From NCBI GenBank assembly GCA_011390465.1, contig JAABSH010000010.1:1-64000 (forward strand): DNA of 64,000 nt. The letters run 5' to 3'. The DNA comes from Desulfobacteraceae bacterium. Its GTDB lineage: Bacteria; Desulfobacterota; Desulfobacteria; Desulfobacterales; Desulfosalsimonadaceae. Every line of letters begins with the position of its first letter. The stretch's first letter is position 1. Made by a program: the position numbers and the translations under genes. Of this stretch, positions 52,540 to 60,965 are shown piece after piece. The notes under the pieces are model-generated. The model worked only from the letters and a program-made list of their open reading frames with translations, made no database searches and was not told where the DNA came from.

Positions 52540-55505
52540 TCCGTTGGGATTGAGGGGGGCTGATTTTGCGTTTCAAGATAATACCGCCACAGATGCCTTA
52601 CCTGCGCGCGCATGTCCGCAAACTGATCCGCTGCGAGCACTGCCGGCCGCTCCTGCAATGTCAGCCGGTGAATATAATACCGAAATACCAGGTATGCCTG
52701 CTTCAAAATATAAGCGGTTTTATCATCAAAAATACCGGCCAGGGCCAGACTGTTGAGCTGCCGGACAATATCCGTCCATTTGAGCAGAGACGGGTGGCGG
52801 CCGGCATGCTGCATGATAAGAAACTGCACCAGAAATTCAATATCAATCAGACCCCCTGAATCATTTTTGATATCAAACCCCTTTTCCGCCCGTGGTTTTT
52901 TCTCTTTCCGTGCCGTCCGCATGCGGCTGCGCATCTCCCGGATATCCGCTTTCAGACGCAGGGTGTCCCGGGGCAGGGATAAAATTTCACACCGGATGGC
53001 TTCAAACCGGTCCCGGACCTCCATGTCTCCGCCCACGGCCCGGGCTTTTACCAGGGCCTGGTGCTCCCAGTTCCAGGCCCGGTTTCGCTGGTAGTCCGCG
53101 AATCCGTCAATATGGATGACCAGCACTCCGGCATTGCCGCTGGGCCGCAGCCGCATATCCATTTCATAGAGCTTGCCGGTCCGGGTCATGGCACTCATGA
53201 GATGAATAATCCGCTGGCCCAGCCGGACGTAAAACTGCGTGTTATCAATGGGCGGAAAATTTCCGCCGGCAGTATCGCCTTTCTCGCCGGTATGCAGAAA
53301 CACCAGATCCAGATCCGACCCATACCCCAGCTCATAACCGCCGAGTTTTCCATAGCCGATAATGCCGAATTTTTTGTTATGGCCCATGGCGTCCGCACCA
53401 GCAGGCAGGCCGTATTTTTCAACCATATGATCCCAGGCCATGTCCATGAACCACTCAAGAATGGCTTCCGCCAGCCAGGTCAGGCGATCGCTCACCTTCA
53501 TCAGGGGCAGCAGCCCGGCCACATCCGCGGCGCAAATCCTCAGGGTGTTGATCTGCTTGAAAATGCGCAGGTCATCCATCTGGGATTCCAGATCCGTGTC
53601 CGGCAACCGGTCAAACCGCAGCTGAATGGCTTTTTTAAGATCCGATTTTTCAAGGGGTTCGTAAAGGGTGCGCACATCCAGCAGCTCATCCAGCAGCAAG
53701 GGATGTTTTGCGATAAAAGACATGATCCAGGGACTGGCTTCCGCCAGCTGCACCAGGTGCATCAGGGCATCCTTGTTCTCGATGAGCAGCGCCACATAGC
53801 AGGAACGGCGGCTCACTGCCCGGATCAGTTCCAGAATCTGCCCCATCACCGGAACAGGGGTTGCCGATGCCATGGCCGCCTCCACAATATGCGGCACCAG
53901 CCGGTCAATCCGCTTTTTGCCCTGAAGGCTCACGTCTTCGGATTTAATGAGCGCCAGAAACCCTTCCAGCACTTTGAGAAACGGCTCGGGCGGGGTAATT
54001 CCCATGTGCCGGAGGGTTTCCAGATTGGCCTCAGTATTGGCCAGATTGTTCCACACGGCCTCAATGCCCTGCATCCGATCATCACCCCGGGGAGCAGACG
54101 TCTCCCGCGCCAGCAGGGCCTGAAAGTGACGGTGAACATTTTTCATGTGGGTGTTCAGGGTAAGGGAAAAAGGCTGCCAGGCATCAAACCCCATGGACAA
54201 TGCCAGCCGGTAGCGGCTGAAGTCATCGACCGGCAGGGAATGGGTCTGGCGGTCATCGGCCATCTGCAGCCGGTTTTCCACATTCCGCAAAAACACATAC
54301 GCGCCGGCAAGCTCGTCTTTCACCATGGCGGAAATATTCTGTTCCGCGGCCAGGGTCTCAAGAATATTGAGAATTTCCCGCTGCTGATACGCCACATGAA
54401 GTCCCCCGCGGATGAGCTGAAAAATCTGGCCGAAAAACTCCACCTCCCGGATGCCGCCGGGGCCGAGCTTGACATTTTCCGTCATTCCCTTGCGGGTGAC
54501 TTCCCGCTCGATTCTGCGCTTCATTTCCCGCAGAGATTCAAAGGTGCCGTAATCCAGATAGCGCCGGTAAATAAAAGGATTCAGCCGCTCCAGCAGCAGC
54601 CGGCCCCGGGATTTGTCACCCGCCACCACCCGGGCCTTGATAAGGGCGTAGCGCTCCCATTCCCGTCCCTGCTCCTGATAATAATGCTCCATGGCATCAA
54701 AACTCATGACAACGGGACCGGCGTCCCCATAGGGCCGCAGCCGGGCATCCACCCGAAACACAATCCCCTCTGTCATGTTTTTGCCGATCACATCAATCAG
54801 GCGGTGGCAGAGCCGGGTAAAAAATTCCTCACAGTCGATGGGCTTGCCCGGACCAGTCTTGCCCGGACCAGCCTTGCCGCCGAGGGCGCGGGTAACGCCG
54901 GAAGCGGGAAAGGCAAACATCAGATCAATATCAGATGAAAAATTCAGCTCGCGGCCGCCAAGCTTTCCAAAACCGATCACCACCAGATGCTGAGGCGCTC
55001 CGGCCGATGACACCGGTTTCCCATAATCTGCGATCATCTGCTGATAGGTTGCCGCAAGCGCGGCGTCCAGGCAGGCATCGGCAAACGTGGACAAATCATG
55101 GGTGGTTTCTCTGAGCGCGGCATATCCGGCCAGATCCCGGAAAGCGATCCGCATCATTTCCCGGGTCCGGATCTGTCTCAGCACCCGGGCCAGCTTGTCT
55201 ATATCCTCACAAAAAGCCGCCTGTCGGGCAATTTTTTTCGGATATGCCCCCTTATCATAGGATCGCAGCAGATCTCCGGAATCCAGCAAATCCGTCAGCA
55301 CTTCCGGATTCCGGATGCTTTTTCTGGCAAGAAAATCACTGAACAAAAACGTATCTTTTAAAACCGCACAAAGCGCCGCCTGATTTTCCGGCAGCCGAAC
55401 CCCTTTCCGGCCGGCCGCATCAACCATGGCGTCCCATTTTTCCGCAACAAGGGAATTTGCGTCATCAGAAAATTTTTTACAATAATGAACTGGCTGGATT
55501 TTCAT
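52524..55505 (-). CDS. glnE: Bifunctional glutamine synthetase adenylyltransferase
   Basis: 993 aa, full length. The N-terminal deadenylylating domain has VIGFGKLGGRELNFSSDIDL (about 175-195) and the C-terminal adenylylating domain has IIGYGKLGGYELGYGSDLDL (about 710-730); each G(S)D-x-D motif binds metal and nucleotide. Between them lies the all-helical regulatory region that senses P-II. It adds or removes AMP on glutamine synthetase according to nitrogen supply. It is convergent with the PilZ gene. The insertion GGKAGPGKTGPGK at about 206-218 looks like a small tandem duplication in a loop. Confidence 0.95.
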   Translation of the reverse strand: MKIQPVHYCKKFSDDANSLVAEKWDAMVDAAGRKGVRLPENQAALCAVLKDTFLFSDFLARKSIRNPEVLTDLLDSGDLLRSYDKGAYPKKIARQAAFCEDIDKLARVLRQIRTREMMRIAFRDLAGYAALRETTHDLSTFADACLDAALAATYQQMIADYGKPVSSAGAPQHLVVIGFGKLGGRELNFSSDIDLMFAFPASGVTRALGGKAGPGKTGPGKPIDCEEFFTRLCHRLIDVIGKNMTEGIVFRVDARLRPYGDAGPVVMSFDAMEHYYQEQGREWERYALIKARVVAGDKSRGRLLLERLNPFIYRRYLDYGTFESLREMKRRIEREVTRKGMTENVKLGPGGIREVEFFGQIFQLIRGGLHVAYQQREILNILETLAAEQNISAMVKDELAGAYVFLRNVENRLQMADDRQTHSLPVDDFSRYRLALSMGFDAWQPFSLTLNTHMKNVHRHFQALLARETSAPRGDDRMQGIEAVWNNLANTEANLETLRHMGITPPEPFLKVLEGFLALIKSEDVSLQGKKRIDRLVPHIVEAAMASATPVPVMGQILELIRAVSRRSCYVALLIENKDALMHLVQLAEASPWIMSFIAKHPLLLDELLDVRTLYEPLEKSDLKKAIQLRFDRLPDTDLESQMDDLRIFKQINTLRICAADVAGLLPLMKVSDRLTWLAEAILEWFMDMAWDHMVEKYGLPAGADAMGHNKKFGIIGYGKLGGYELGYGSDLDLVFLHTGEKGDTAGGNFPPIDNTQFYVRLGQRIIHLMSAMTRTGKLYEMDMRLRPSGNAGVLVIHIDGFADYQRNRAWNWEHQALVKARAVGGDMEVRDRFEAIRCEILSLPRDTLRLKADIREMRSRMRTARKEKKPRAEKGFDIKNDSGGLIDIEFLVQFLIMQHAGRHPSLLKWTDIVRQLNSLALAGIFDDKTAYILKQAYLVFRYYIHRLTLQERPAVLAADQFADMRAQVRHLWRYYLETQNQPPSIPTDQLKR

Positions 55506-55576
55506 CCGCCCACCTGTTGTTTTTACGATTACCTCAATCTTTAACGTATGCCCCGCACCACGCCGGCCCGTGGCTT

Positions 55577-56119
55577 TTACCGGCAGGAAAGGGTATATTC
55601 CGCAAGCAAACTGTCTTTCCAGTAATTATTTTCCGGCTGTGAGAAAAACCGCCTGAACAGCTCCAGGCTCTCCTCGCGCAGCACATGGGGAACGATTTCC
55701 ACTGCCTTGTCCCGGTAAAGGGGTTCGACACTTTGGAGATCGCATCCGGTGCCGCCGCCCATTACATCTTCATAGGCATAGACGATTCGCCGGATACCGC
55801 TGATCAGAATGGCGCCAAAACACATGAGGCAGGGTTCCATGGTCGCATATACGGTCAGATTTTCCGGATGATCAAGGGCCGTGGTTTGATAAAGGGCCTG
55901 CAATGCCAGTATTTCCGCGTGATCAATTTCATTGGCCCGGATGCCGCTGGTGGCCTGGCGGCAGCCATGGGCATAAATTTTTTCGTTGTCCGCAATAACG
56001 CACCCCACGGGAAATTCTCCGGCAGCAAAGGCTTTTTCCGCGTACACCAGAGCCTGGCGCATAAAATAGGCATCTTTCATTTTTTTCTGTTGTGTCCTGT
56101 GCTGAGGCTTTTCAATCAA
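55577..56119 (-). CDS. Nucleoside (tRNA adenosine/guanine) deaminase family protein
   Basis: Up to 180 aa (TTG 56119; ATG 56080 is the alternative and gives 167). The CDA-fold zinc motifs are clear: His-Ala-Glu in NEIDHAEILALQAL and Pro-Cys-x-x-Cys in ATMEPCLMCFGAILISGIRR. TadA (A34 to inosine) and guanine deaminase share them; the YEDVMGGGTG segment and a downstream tail are not typical of TadA, so a free nucleobase deaminase is possible. Divergent from the hydantoinase gene. Confidence 0.82.
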   Translation of the reverse strand: MIEKPQHRTQQKKMKDAYFMRQALVYAEKAFAAGEFPVGCVIADNEKIYAHGCRQATSGIRANEIDHAEILALQALYQTTALDHPENLTVYATMEPCLMCFGAILISGIRRIVYAYEDVMGGGTGCDLQSVEPLYRDKAVEIVPHVLREESLELFRRFFSQPENNYWKDSLLAEYTLSCR

Positions 56120-56433
56120 TTCTCCTGTAATATGAAACTTTTATCAGAAACAAGCGTTCAGGCAACGGATTTTTTGAAAAAATCCCCTTCAGGGGGTCTT
56201 TTTTTACAGCCTTCCCTGCAAAATACAGTTACCCTTGGCCGGCGCAAGAGGCATATTGACAATAATCTTTTTTTCAGGTTATGGTCAAAAGAGCAAAATT
56301 ACCCATATAATATTCATGCGCCCACCATGCCGGATGTTTCCGGGCCGGATTCTTCCGGCGGCCCGGCAAACGGTTCTTCCCCGCAAGGGAACAAAAATAT
56401 GACCGGCGAGCGCATCAGCTTCAAGGACACACT
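56120..56433. other. Divergent intergenic region with a terminator-like hairpin
   Basis: 314 bases. CCCC-TTCA-GGGG (56184-56195) flanked by AAAAAA and TTTTTTT (to 56205) could terminate on either strand. On the plus strand an open frame of about 100 codons (from 56131) overlaps the hydantoinase start by ATGA; it has no ribosome-binding site and no recognised domain and is not called as a gene. Confidence 0.45.
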
Positions 56434-58146
56434 ATGATCATTGGACTGGATGTCGGCGGCACCCACACAGATATTGTGCTTGTTGGAGAAAACGGTCTGG
56501 AAAGAAAGATCAAGGTACCCACAAACACGTCAGCACTTTTTGAAACCGTCCTCACCGGCATTGAAAAAATCACGCACAACATACCGCCGGAAAAAATTTC
56601 CCACGCTGTTCTCAGCACCACCCTGACCACCAACGCCATTGTCCAGAACAAATTATCCCCTGCCGGCATGATTGTTTCCGCCGGTCCGGGCATTGATCCG
56701 TCCTATTTTCGAACGGATGACCATTATTATACCGTGTCCGGGTCCATTGATCACAGCGGCAGAGAGATTGCACCCATTAACAACGCTGAAATCGAAGAGA
56801 TCGGCCGCCGCCTTGAATCTCAAAAAATCCGGCACATCGGCGTGGTAGGGAAATTCTCCCCCAGAAATCCGGGCCATGAACTCCAGATAGAAAAAATCCT
56901 GGCCCCGCACTTTGACAAAATATTTTTAGGCCACCGGATTTCCGGTCATCTGAATTTTCCCCGGCGCATCGCCACCACTTATTTAAATGCATCAGTCTAT
57001 CCGATACACAAAAATTTTTTTGAAGCCGTCAAATCCAGCCTCCACCAGAAGGGCCTTACCATTCCCATTTATATTCTGAAAGCGGACGGCGGCACCATGC
57101 ACTTTGACGCATCCATTGATTATCCCGGCCAGTCCGTGCTGTCCGGGCCTTCCGCCAGCGTGATGGGGTCAGTGGCCTTTGCACCGGATGACTGCGAAAC
57201 CCTGGTCATGGACGTCGGCGGCACCACCACGGACATGGCCGTGCTCATCAATCAGGTGCCCCTGCTGTCGCCCTCTGGCATTGAAATCGGAAATTACAAA
57301 ACCCTTATCCGGGCCCTGCACAGCTATTCCATCGGCATCGGCGGAGACAGCGTGGTCCGGGTGGAGGACAACACCCTCAAAGTCGGGCCGGAGCGCGTGG
57401 GACCGGCCATGGCCTATGGCGGGCCGGTACCCACGCCCACAGACGCTCTGTTTGTGCTTGGGAAAACCCATGATCCCGCCGGAGACCGCTCAAAATCCGT
57501 CCAGGGAATTACCCCCATCGCCAAGCAGCTTGGGATGTCTGTTGAAGATGCCGCCTTTGAAATTTTTGACCTGGCCTGCCAGGATATCCTGACGGCGGCC
57601 CGGAAAATGATTGAACGGATCAACCGCAAACCGGTTTATACCATCAAAGAAGTACTCACCGGTTATCAACTGCAGCCCCGGCATGTGATGGTGCTCGGCG
57701 GCCCGGCGGCCCATTTTGCCGAACACATGGAACAGATTTCCGAATTCACGGTCCGGACCGTTCCCCAGTGGCCGGTGGCCAATGCCATCGGCACGGCCCT
57801 GTCCCGGACCACCTGCGAAGTCACCTTATTTGCGGATACCCAGAAAGGAATTGCCATCGCACCGGGGGAATCCTTTTCCCAAGCCGTCAAATCCAATTTC
57901 AACCGCAAAGACGCGCTGGAAATGGGCTACGGCCTGCTCCGGGAAAAAGCCCTGCAGAACGGGGCCAGTATGGAAGACCTGGATCTTGATGTGCTCGAGG
58001 ATCTGGAATTCAACATGGTGCGCGGTTTCCGGTTGACCGGCAAAAATATCCGAATCAAACTCCAGATCAAGCCCGGACTGATCCGCCACTACAAAACCAT
58101 TACCGACAAAATTGCCGTCATGCCGACATGTGAGACTGGAGTCTGA
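56434..58146 (+). CDS. Hydantoinase/oxoprolinase A-like (HyuA-type) protein
   Basis: 570 aa. The N-terminal actin-fold ATPase signature IIGLDVGGTHTDIVLV (about 2-17), the second phosphate loop LVMDVGGTTTDMAVLINQ (about 256-273) and the glycine-rich segment MVLGGPAAHFAEH are those of HyuA/methylhydantoinase A. These ATP-dependent amidases open cyclic imides such as hydantoins or 5-oxoproline. It is shorter than typical HyuA (about 690 aa), with no HyuB partner. ATG has AAGGA 7 bp upstream. An HDAC-like gene follows by 141 bp. Confidence 0.85.
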   Translation: MIIGLDVGGTHTDIVLVGENGLERKIKVPTNTSALFETVLTGIEKITHNIPPEKISHAVLSTTLTTNAIVQNKLSPAGMIVSAGPGIDPSYFRTDDHYYTVSGSIDHSGREIAPINNAEIEEIGRRLESQKIRHIGVVGKFSPRNPGHELQIEKILAPHFDKIFLGHRISGHLNFPRRIATTYLNASVYPIHKNFFEAVKSSLHQKGLTIPIYILKADGGTMHFDASIDYPGQSVLSGPSASVMGSVAFAPDDCETLVMDVGGTTTDMAVLINQVPLLSPSGIEIGNYKTLIRALHSYSIGIGGDSVVRVEDNTLKVGPERVGPAMAYGGPVPTPTDALFVLGKTHDPAGDRSKSVQGITPIAKQLGMSVEDAAFEIFDLACQDILTAARKMIERINRKPVYTIKEVLTGYQLQPRHVMVLGGPAAHFAEHMEQISEFTVRTVPQWPVANAIGTALSRTTCEVTLFADTQKGIAIAPGESFSQAVKSNFNRKDALEMGYGLLREKALQNGASMEDLDLDVLEDLEFNMVRGFRLTGKNIRIKLQIKPGLIRHYKTITDKIAVMPTCETGV

Positions 58147-58186
58147 AAAAGTGAGGCTGAAGACCGAAGACTGAAGACTGGAGACG
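58134..58186. repeat. Simple GACTGAA-type repeat before the HDAC gene
   Basis: Runs of GAGACTGGAGTCTG, GAAGACCGAAGACTGAAGAC and similar units between the hydantoinase stop and the HDAC-like gene, like the GCTGAAA units at 20752-20775. Confidence 0.6.
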
Positions 58187-58287
58187 ATGGGCTATAAAGT
58201 AAAATATTTCTGATATCATTAACCCTTTTTTCAATTGTGCGATAAAACCCGAAGGACACGCACCGCCAAAAAAATCCGGAGCCGACC

Positions 58288-59604
58288 ATGCTGAAAGCAA
58301 AACATAAAACCGGCCTTATTTTTTTCCCGGCCTTTGACTGGGCCATCAGCCCTACCCACCCGGAACGGGAAGAACGCATGCTTTACACCCAGGACCAGGT
58401 TTTTGAAGAAGGCCTTCTGGATATCGACGGAATCATTGAATACAAAGCCGGTCTTGTGGAAATCAAGGATGTGCAGCGGGTGCATTTCTGCGCGCCGGAC
58501 GAGCATTCCGTCATGACCCAGTCTCATTTCATCAGTGCCGGGGGCGCTAAAACCATTGCGGATGCGGTAATGAGAAAAAAAATCGACCGGGGATTTGCCC
58601 TGGTCCGGCCGCCGGGGCATCATGCCATGCGCGTGGTGCATGGGGGCCGGGGCTTCTGCAATGTCAACAACGAAGCCATTATGATCGAATATCTCCGGTC
58701 CGCCTATAATGTGGACCGGGTGGCCATCATAGACACGGACTGCCATCACGGCGACGGCACCCAGGATATCTTTTGGCATGATCCGGACACCCTGTTCATT
58801 TCCCTGCACCAGGACGGCCGCACCCTTTATCCGGGTTCCGGCTTTCCCGAAGAGATGGGCGGCCCCATGGCTGCCGGCACCATCCTGAATGTGCCGCTGC
58901 CGCCATACACGTCTGAAGAGGGATTTCTGCATGTCATCCGGGAACTGGTACTGCCGGTGCTGGATGAATTCAAGCCGGATCTGATTATCAATTCCGCGGG
59001 CCAGGACAATCATTTTACCGATCCGCTGACCAACATGAATTTTTCCGCCCAGGGATATGCAAATTTAAACGCATTGCTGAAGCCCGATATTTCGGTGCTG
59101 GAAGGGGGCTATTCCATTGAAGGGGCCCTTCCCTATGTGAATTTGGGCATTATTCTGGCCATGGCCGGGCTGGATTATTCCAATGTCCGGGAACCGGAAT
59201 ATGATTTCTCCAAGCTGCGCCAGTCCGAGCAGATCAGCCGGGTGATTGAACGAACCTGTGATTCCGTGCTCTCCAACTGGAATGCCCGGGAACTGATCCG
59301 GATGCGCATGAAAGGAAACAAAAAATTCGACAAACGGCGGCGGAGCATTATGTACGACACGGAAGGATTCTATGAACACCAGAACGAAACCATCCGCATT
59401 TGCGATGAATGCGGCGGGGTGCTGCAGATTGATTCCACCGCGGACACGGGAAACCATATTCTGGCGGTGCATATTCCCAGAAAAGCCTGCCATGCCTGCA
59501 GGGAACAGGGGCTTGAATGGTTTGACGCCGCCAATACAAGCAAATACGATCTGATCTTCTGCCAGGACCGCACCGATGACACCTACCGGGTGCGAAAAGC
59601 ATAA
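58288..59604 (+). CDS. Histone-deacetylase-superfamily hydrolase with C-terminal zinc-ribbon
   Basis: 438 aa. The HDAC/acetylpolyamine amidohydrolase core shows the catalytic His pair (RPPGHHAMRV), the Zn ligands Asp/His in IIDTDCHHGDGTQDIFWHD and Asp in NSAGQDNHFTDPL, and the catalytic Tyr in LEGGYSIEGA. Residues about 370-415 add CDECGG ... CHACREQG, a possible zinc ribbon not usual in this family. Prokaryotic members deacetylate polyamines, acetoin-related proteins or lysines. ATG at 58288; a repeat-rich 5' region precedes it. The gene for an EpmA-like ligase follows after 32 bp. Confidence 0.87.
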   Translation: MLKAKHKTGLIFFPAFDWAISPTHPEREERMLYTQDQVFEEGLLDIDGIIEYKAGLVEIKDVQRVHFCAPDEHSVMTQSHFISAGGAKTIADAVMRKKIDRGFALVRPPGHHAMRVVHGGRGFCNVNNEAIMIEYLRSAYNVDRVAIIDTDCHHGDGTQDIFWHDPDTLFISLHQDGRTLYPGSGFPEEMGGPMAAGTILNVPLPPYTSEEGFLHVIRELVLPVLDEFKPDLIINSAGQDNHFTDPLTNMNFSAQGYANLNALLKPDISVLEGGYSIEGALPYVNLGIILAMAGLDYSNVREPEYDFSKLRQSEQISRVIERTCDSVLSNWNARELIRMRMKGNKKFDKRRRSIMYDTEGFYEHQNETIRICDECGGVLQIDSTADTGNHILAVHIPRKACHACREQGLEWFDAANTSKYDLIFCQDRTDDTYRVRKA

Positions 59605-59636
59605 TTCTGCCGGATTTTACCTCCACCGACCCTCAG

Positions 59637-60554
59637 ATGACCATCAGACAAGCGCACCGATTCCCTTCCCTTGCCCGCCGGGCCGCAATCTTTCAGGCGG
59701 TGCGGGATTTTTTTACCGGCCAGGGATTTCTGGAAGTCGACACCCCCATCCGCATCCCCGCGCCCGCGCCGGAACCCTTTATCGAAGCGGTAACATCAGG
59801 AGAATGGTATCTCCAGACTTCGCCGGAGCTCTGCATGAAACGGCTGCTGGCGGCCGGGTATCCGAAACTGTTTCAGATCTGCAAATGCTTCCGGGCCAGG
59901 GAACGGGGAAAGCGGCACCTGGAAGAATTCACCATGCTGGAATGGTATGCCGCAAACGCCGGTTGTGATGATCTGATGCATCACTGCGAACAATTGTTCC
60001 AGGCCGTCAGCAGCCGTCTTGAAACCGGCACGGACCTGTTGTACCAGGGCCGTCGCATTGACCTGTCCCCCCCGTGGAAACGGTTGTCCGTGGAAACGGC
60101 GTTTGCGCGATACGCCCCCATGACCCTGGCCGAAGCCCTGGCCCGGGATGCTTTTGATGAAATGATCGCCTTTGAAATCGAGCCGCACCTGGGCCTGGAC
60201 AAACCGATTTTTCTCTATGATTATCCAGCCGCTGCCTGCCCTCTGGCCGCGCCCCGGCCGGGTCAGCCCCATCTGGCCCAGCGGTTTGAACTTTATGTTG
60301 CCGGCCTGGAACTGTGCAATGGCTTTTTTGAACTGACAGACCCGGAGGAACAGCGCAAACGGTTCTCCGAAGAGATAAACCGGCGAAATCAGACCGGTGA
60401 AGCCATTACCCCCATGCCGGAAAAATTTCTCGCGGATCTGCGCCACATGCCAGAATCCGCAGGAAATGCCCTGGGTCTTGACCGGCTGGTCATGTTGTTT
60501 GCCGATGCCGCCGCCATTGATGCGGTGGTGGCATTTACCCCGGAAGAATTATGA
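59637..60554 (+). CDS. epmA: EpmA/GenX-like EF-P lysine ligase
   Basis: 305 aa, the length of GenX/PoxA. Class II LysRS-like core without an anticodon domain: FFTGQGFLEVDTPIRIPAPA (motif 1), YLQTSPELCMKRLLAAGYPK and FQICKCFRARERGKRHLEEF (motif 2), LELCNGFFELTDPEEQRKRF, and motif 3 GNALGLDRLVMLFADAAAI. EpmA attaches beta-lysine or lysine to elongation factor P. No efp or epmB lies next to it, but it follows the HDAC-like gene by 32 bp on the same strand. Confidence 0.9.
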   Translation: MTIRQAHRFPSLARRAAIFQAVRDFFTGQGFLEVDTPIRIPAPAPEPFIEAVTSGEWYLQTSPELCMKRLLAAGYPKLFQICKCFRARERGKRHLEEFTMLEWYAANAGCDDLMHHCEQLFQAVSSRLETGTDLLYQGRRIDLSPPWKRLSVETAFARYAPMTLAEALARDAFDEMIAFEIEPHLGLDKPIFLYDYPAAACPLAAPRPGQPHLAQRFELYVAGLELCNGFFELTDPEEQRKRFSEEINRRNQTGEAITPMPEKFLADLRHMPESAGNALGLDRLVMLFADAAAIDAVVAFTPEEL

Positions 60555-60584
60555 CAAAAAAATTGTAACGGAACCTGCCGCTAT

Positions 60585-60690
60585 TCAACCGATGGTGTCC
60601 ATGGAAGCCAATTTCGGCTCATGCAGGGGAATCAGAATATCTGCCGCTGCTTTTACCTTTTCTGCCGCAGACAAAACGGTTTTTGCAAGG
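60585..60690 (-). pseudogene. Possible C-terminal remnant of an MBL-fold or similar enzyme
   Basis: The minus-strand frame reads AKTVLSAAEKVKAAADILIP LHEPKLASMDTIG and then stops. A helix followed by ADILIPLHEP near a C-terminus is seen in metallo-beta-lactamase-fold lactonases. Start and N-terminal part are absent. Tentative. Confidence 0.25.
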
Positions 60691-60692
60691 GA

Positions 60693-60800
60693 TCATAATC
60701 CGTTGGTTTCCCAAAACACCATCAGCATTTCCGCATCATAAAAATCGGCAGTTGCCCTCATGTTGGCCATAATCGCTTCAAATAATTTTACAAATCCCAT
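60693..60800 (-). CDS. Possible 35-aa small protein
   Basis: ATG 60800 has AGGAAG 3-4 bp upstream; the frame gives MGFVKLFEAIMANMRATADF and 15 more residues (YDAEMLMVFWETNGL). It could be a true small protein, or the start of a gene frameshifted into the remnant at 60585-60690. No family recognised. Confidence 0.3.
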   Translation of the reverse strand: MGFVKLFEAIMANMRATADFYDAEMLMVFWETNGL

Positions 60801-60965
60801 GACTTCCTCTTCTTCTTTAATTCCAATTGGACAATTTAGGCAGTTTTACCTGGCAATCTTTCAGCATTGCCTTAGACCCACCGCAGGCCAGTCAGAAAAG
60901 CATGAAGTTTTCACTCCTTCATATTCGTTTCGCCAGAACTGACGAAACCATGCCCTATCTTTACC

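Larger units (their letters stand above)
60555..60965. other. Mostly gene-free stretch with possible small remnants
   Basis: 411 bases between epmA and the phosphatase gene. On the minus strand it contains the short frame 60693-60800 and the remnant 60585-60690 described separately. Nothing else was recognised. Confidence 0.5.

Noticed and set aside
53061-54938. 625-codon plus-strand open frame opposite glnE
   Set aside because: It is a shadow frame of the conserved glnE gene; no domain or start signal.
56131-56437. About 100-codon plus-strand frame overlapping the hydantoinase start
   Set aside because: No ribosome-binding site, no recognised domain, and it contains a terminator-like hairpin.
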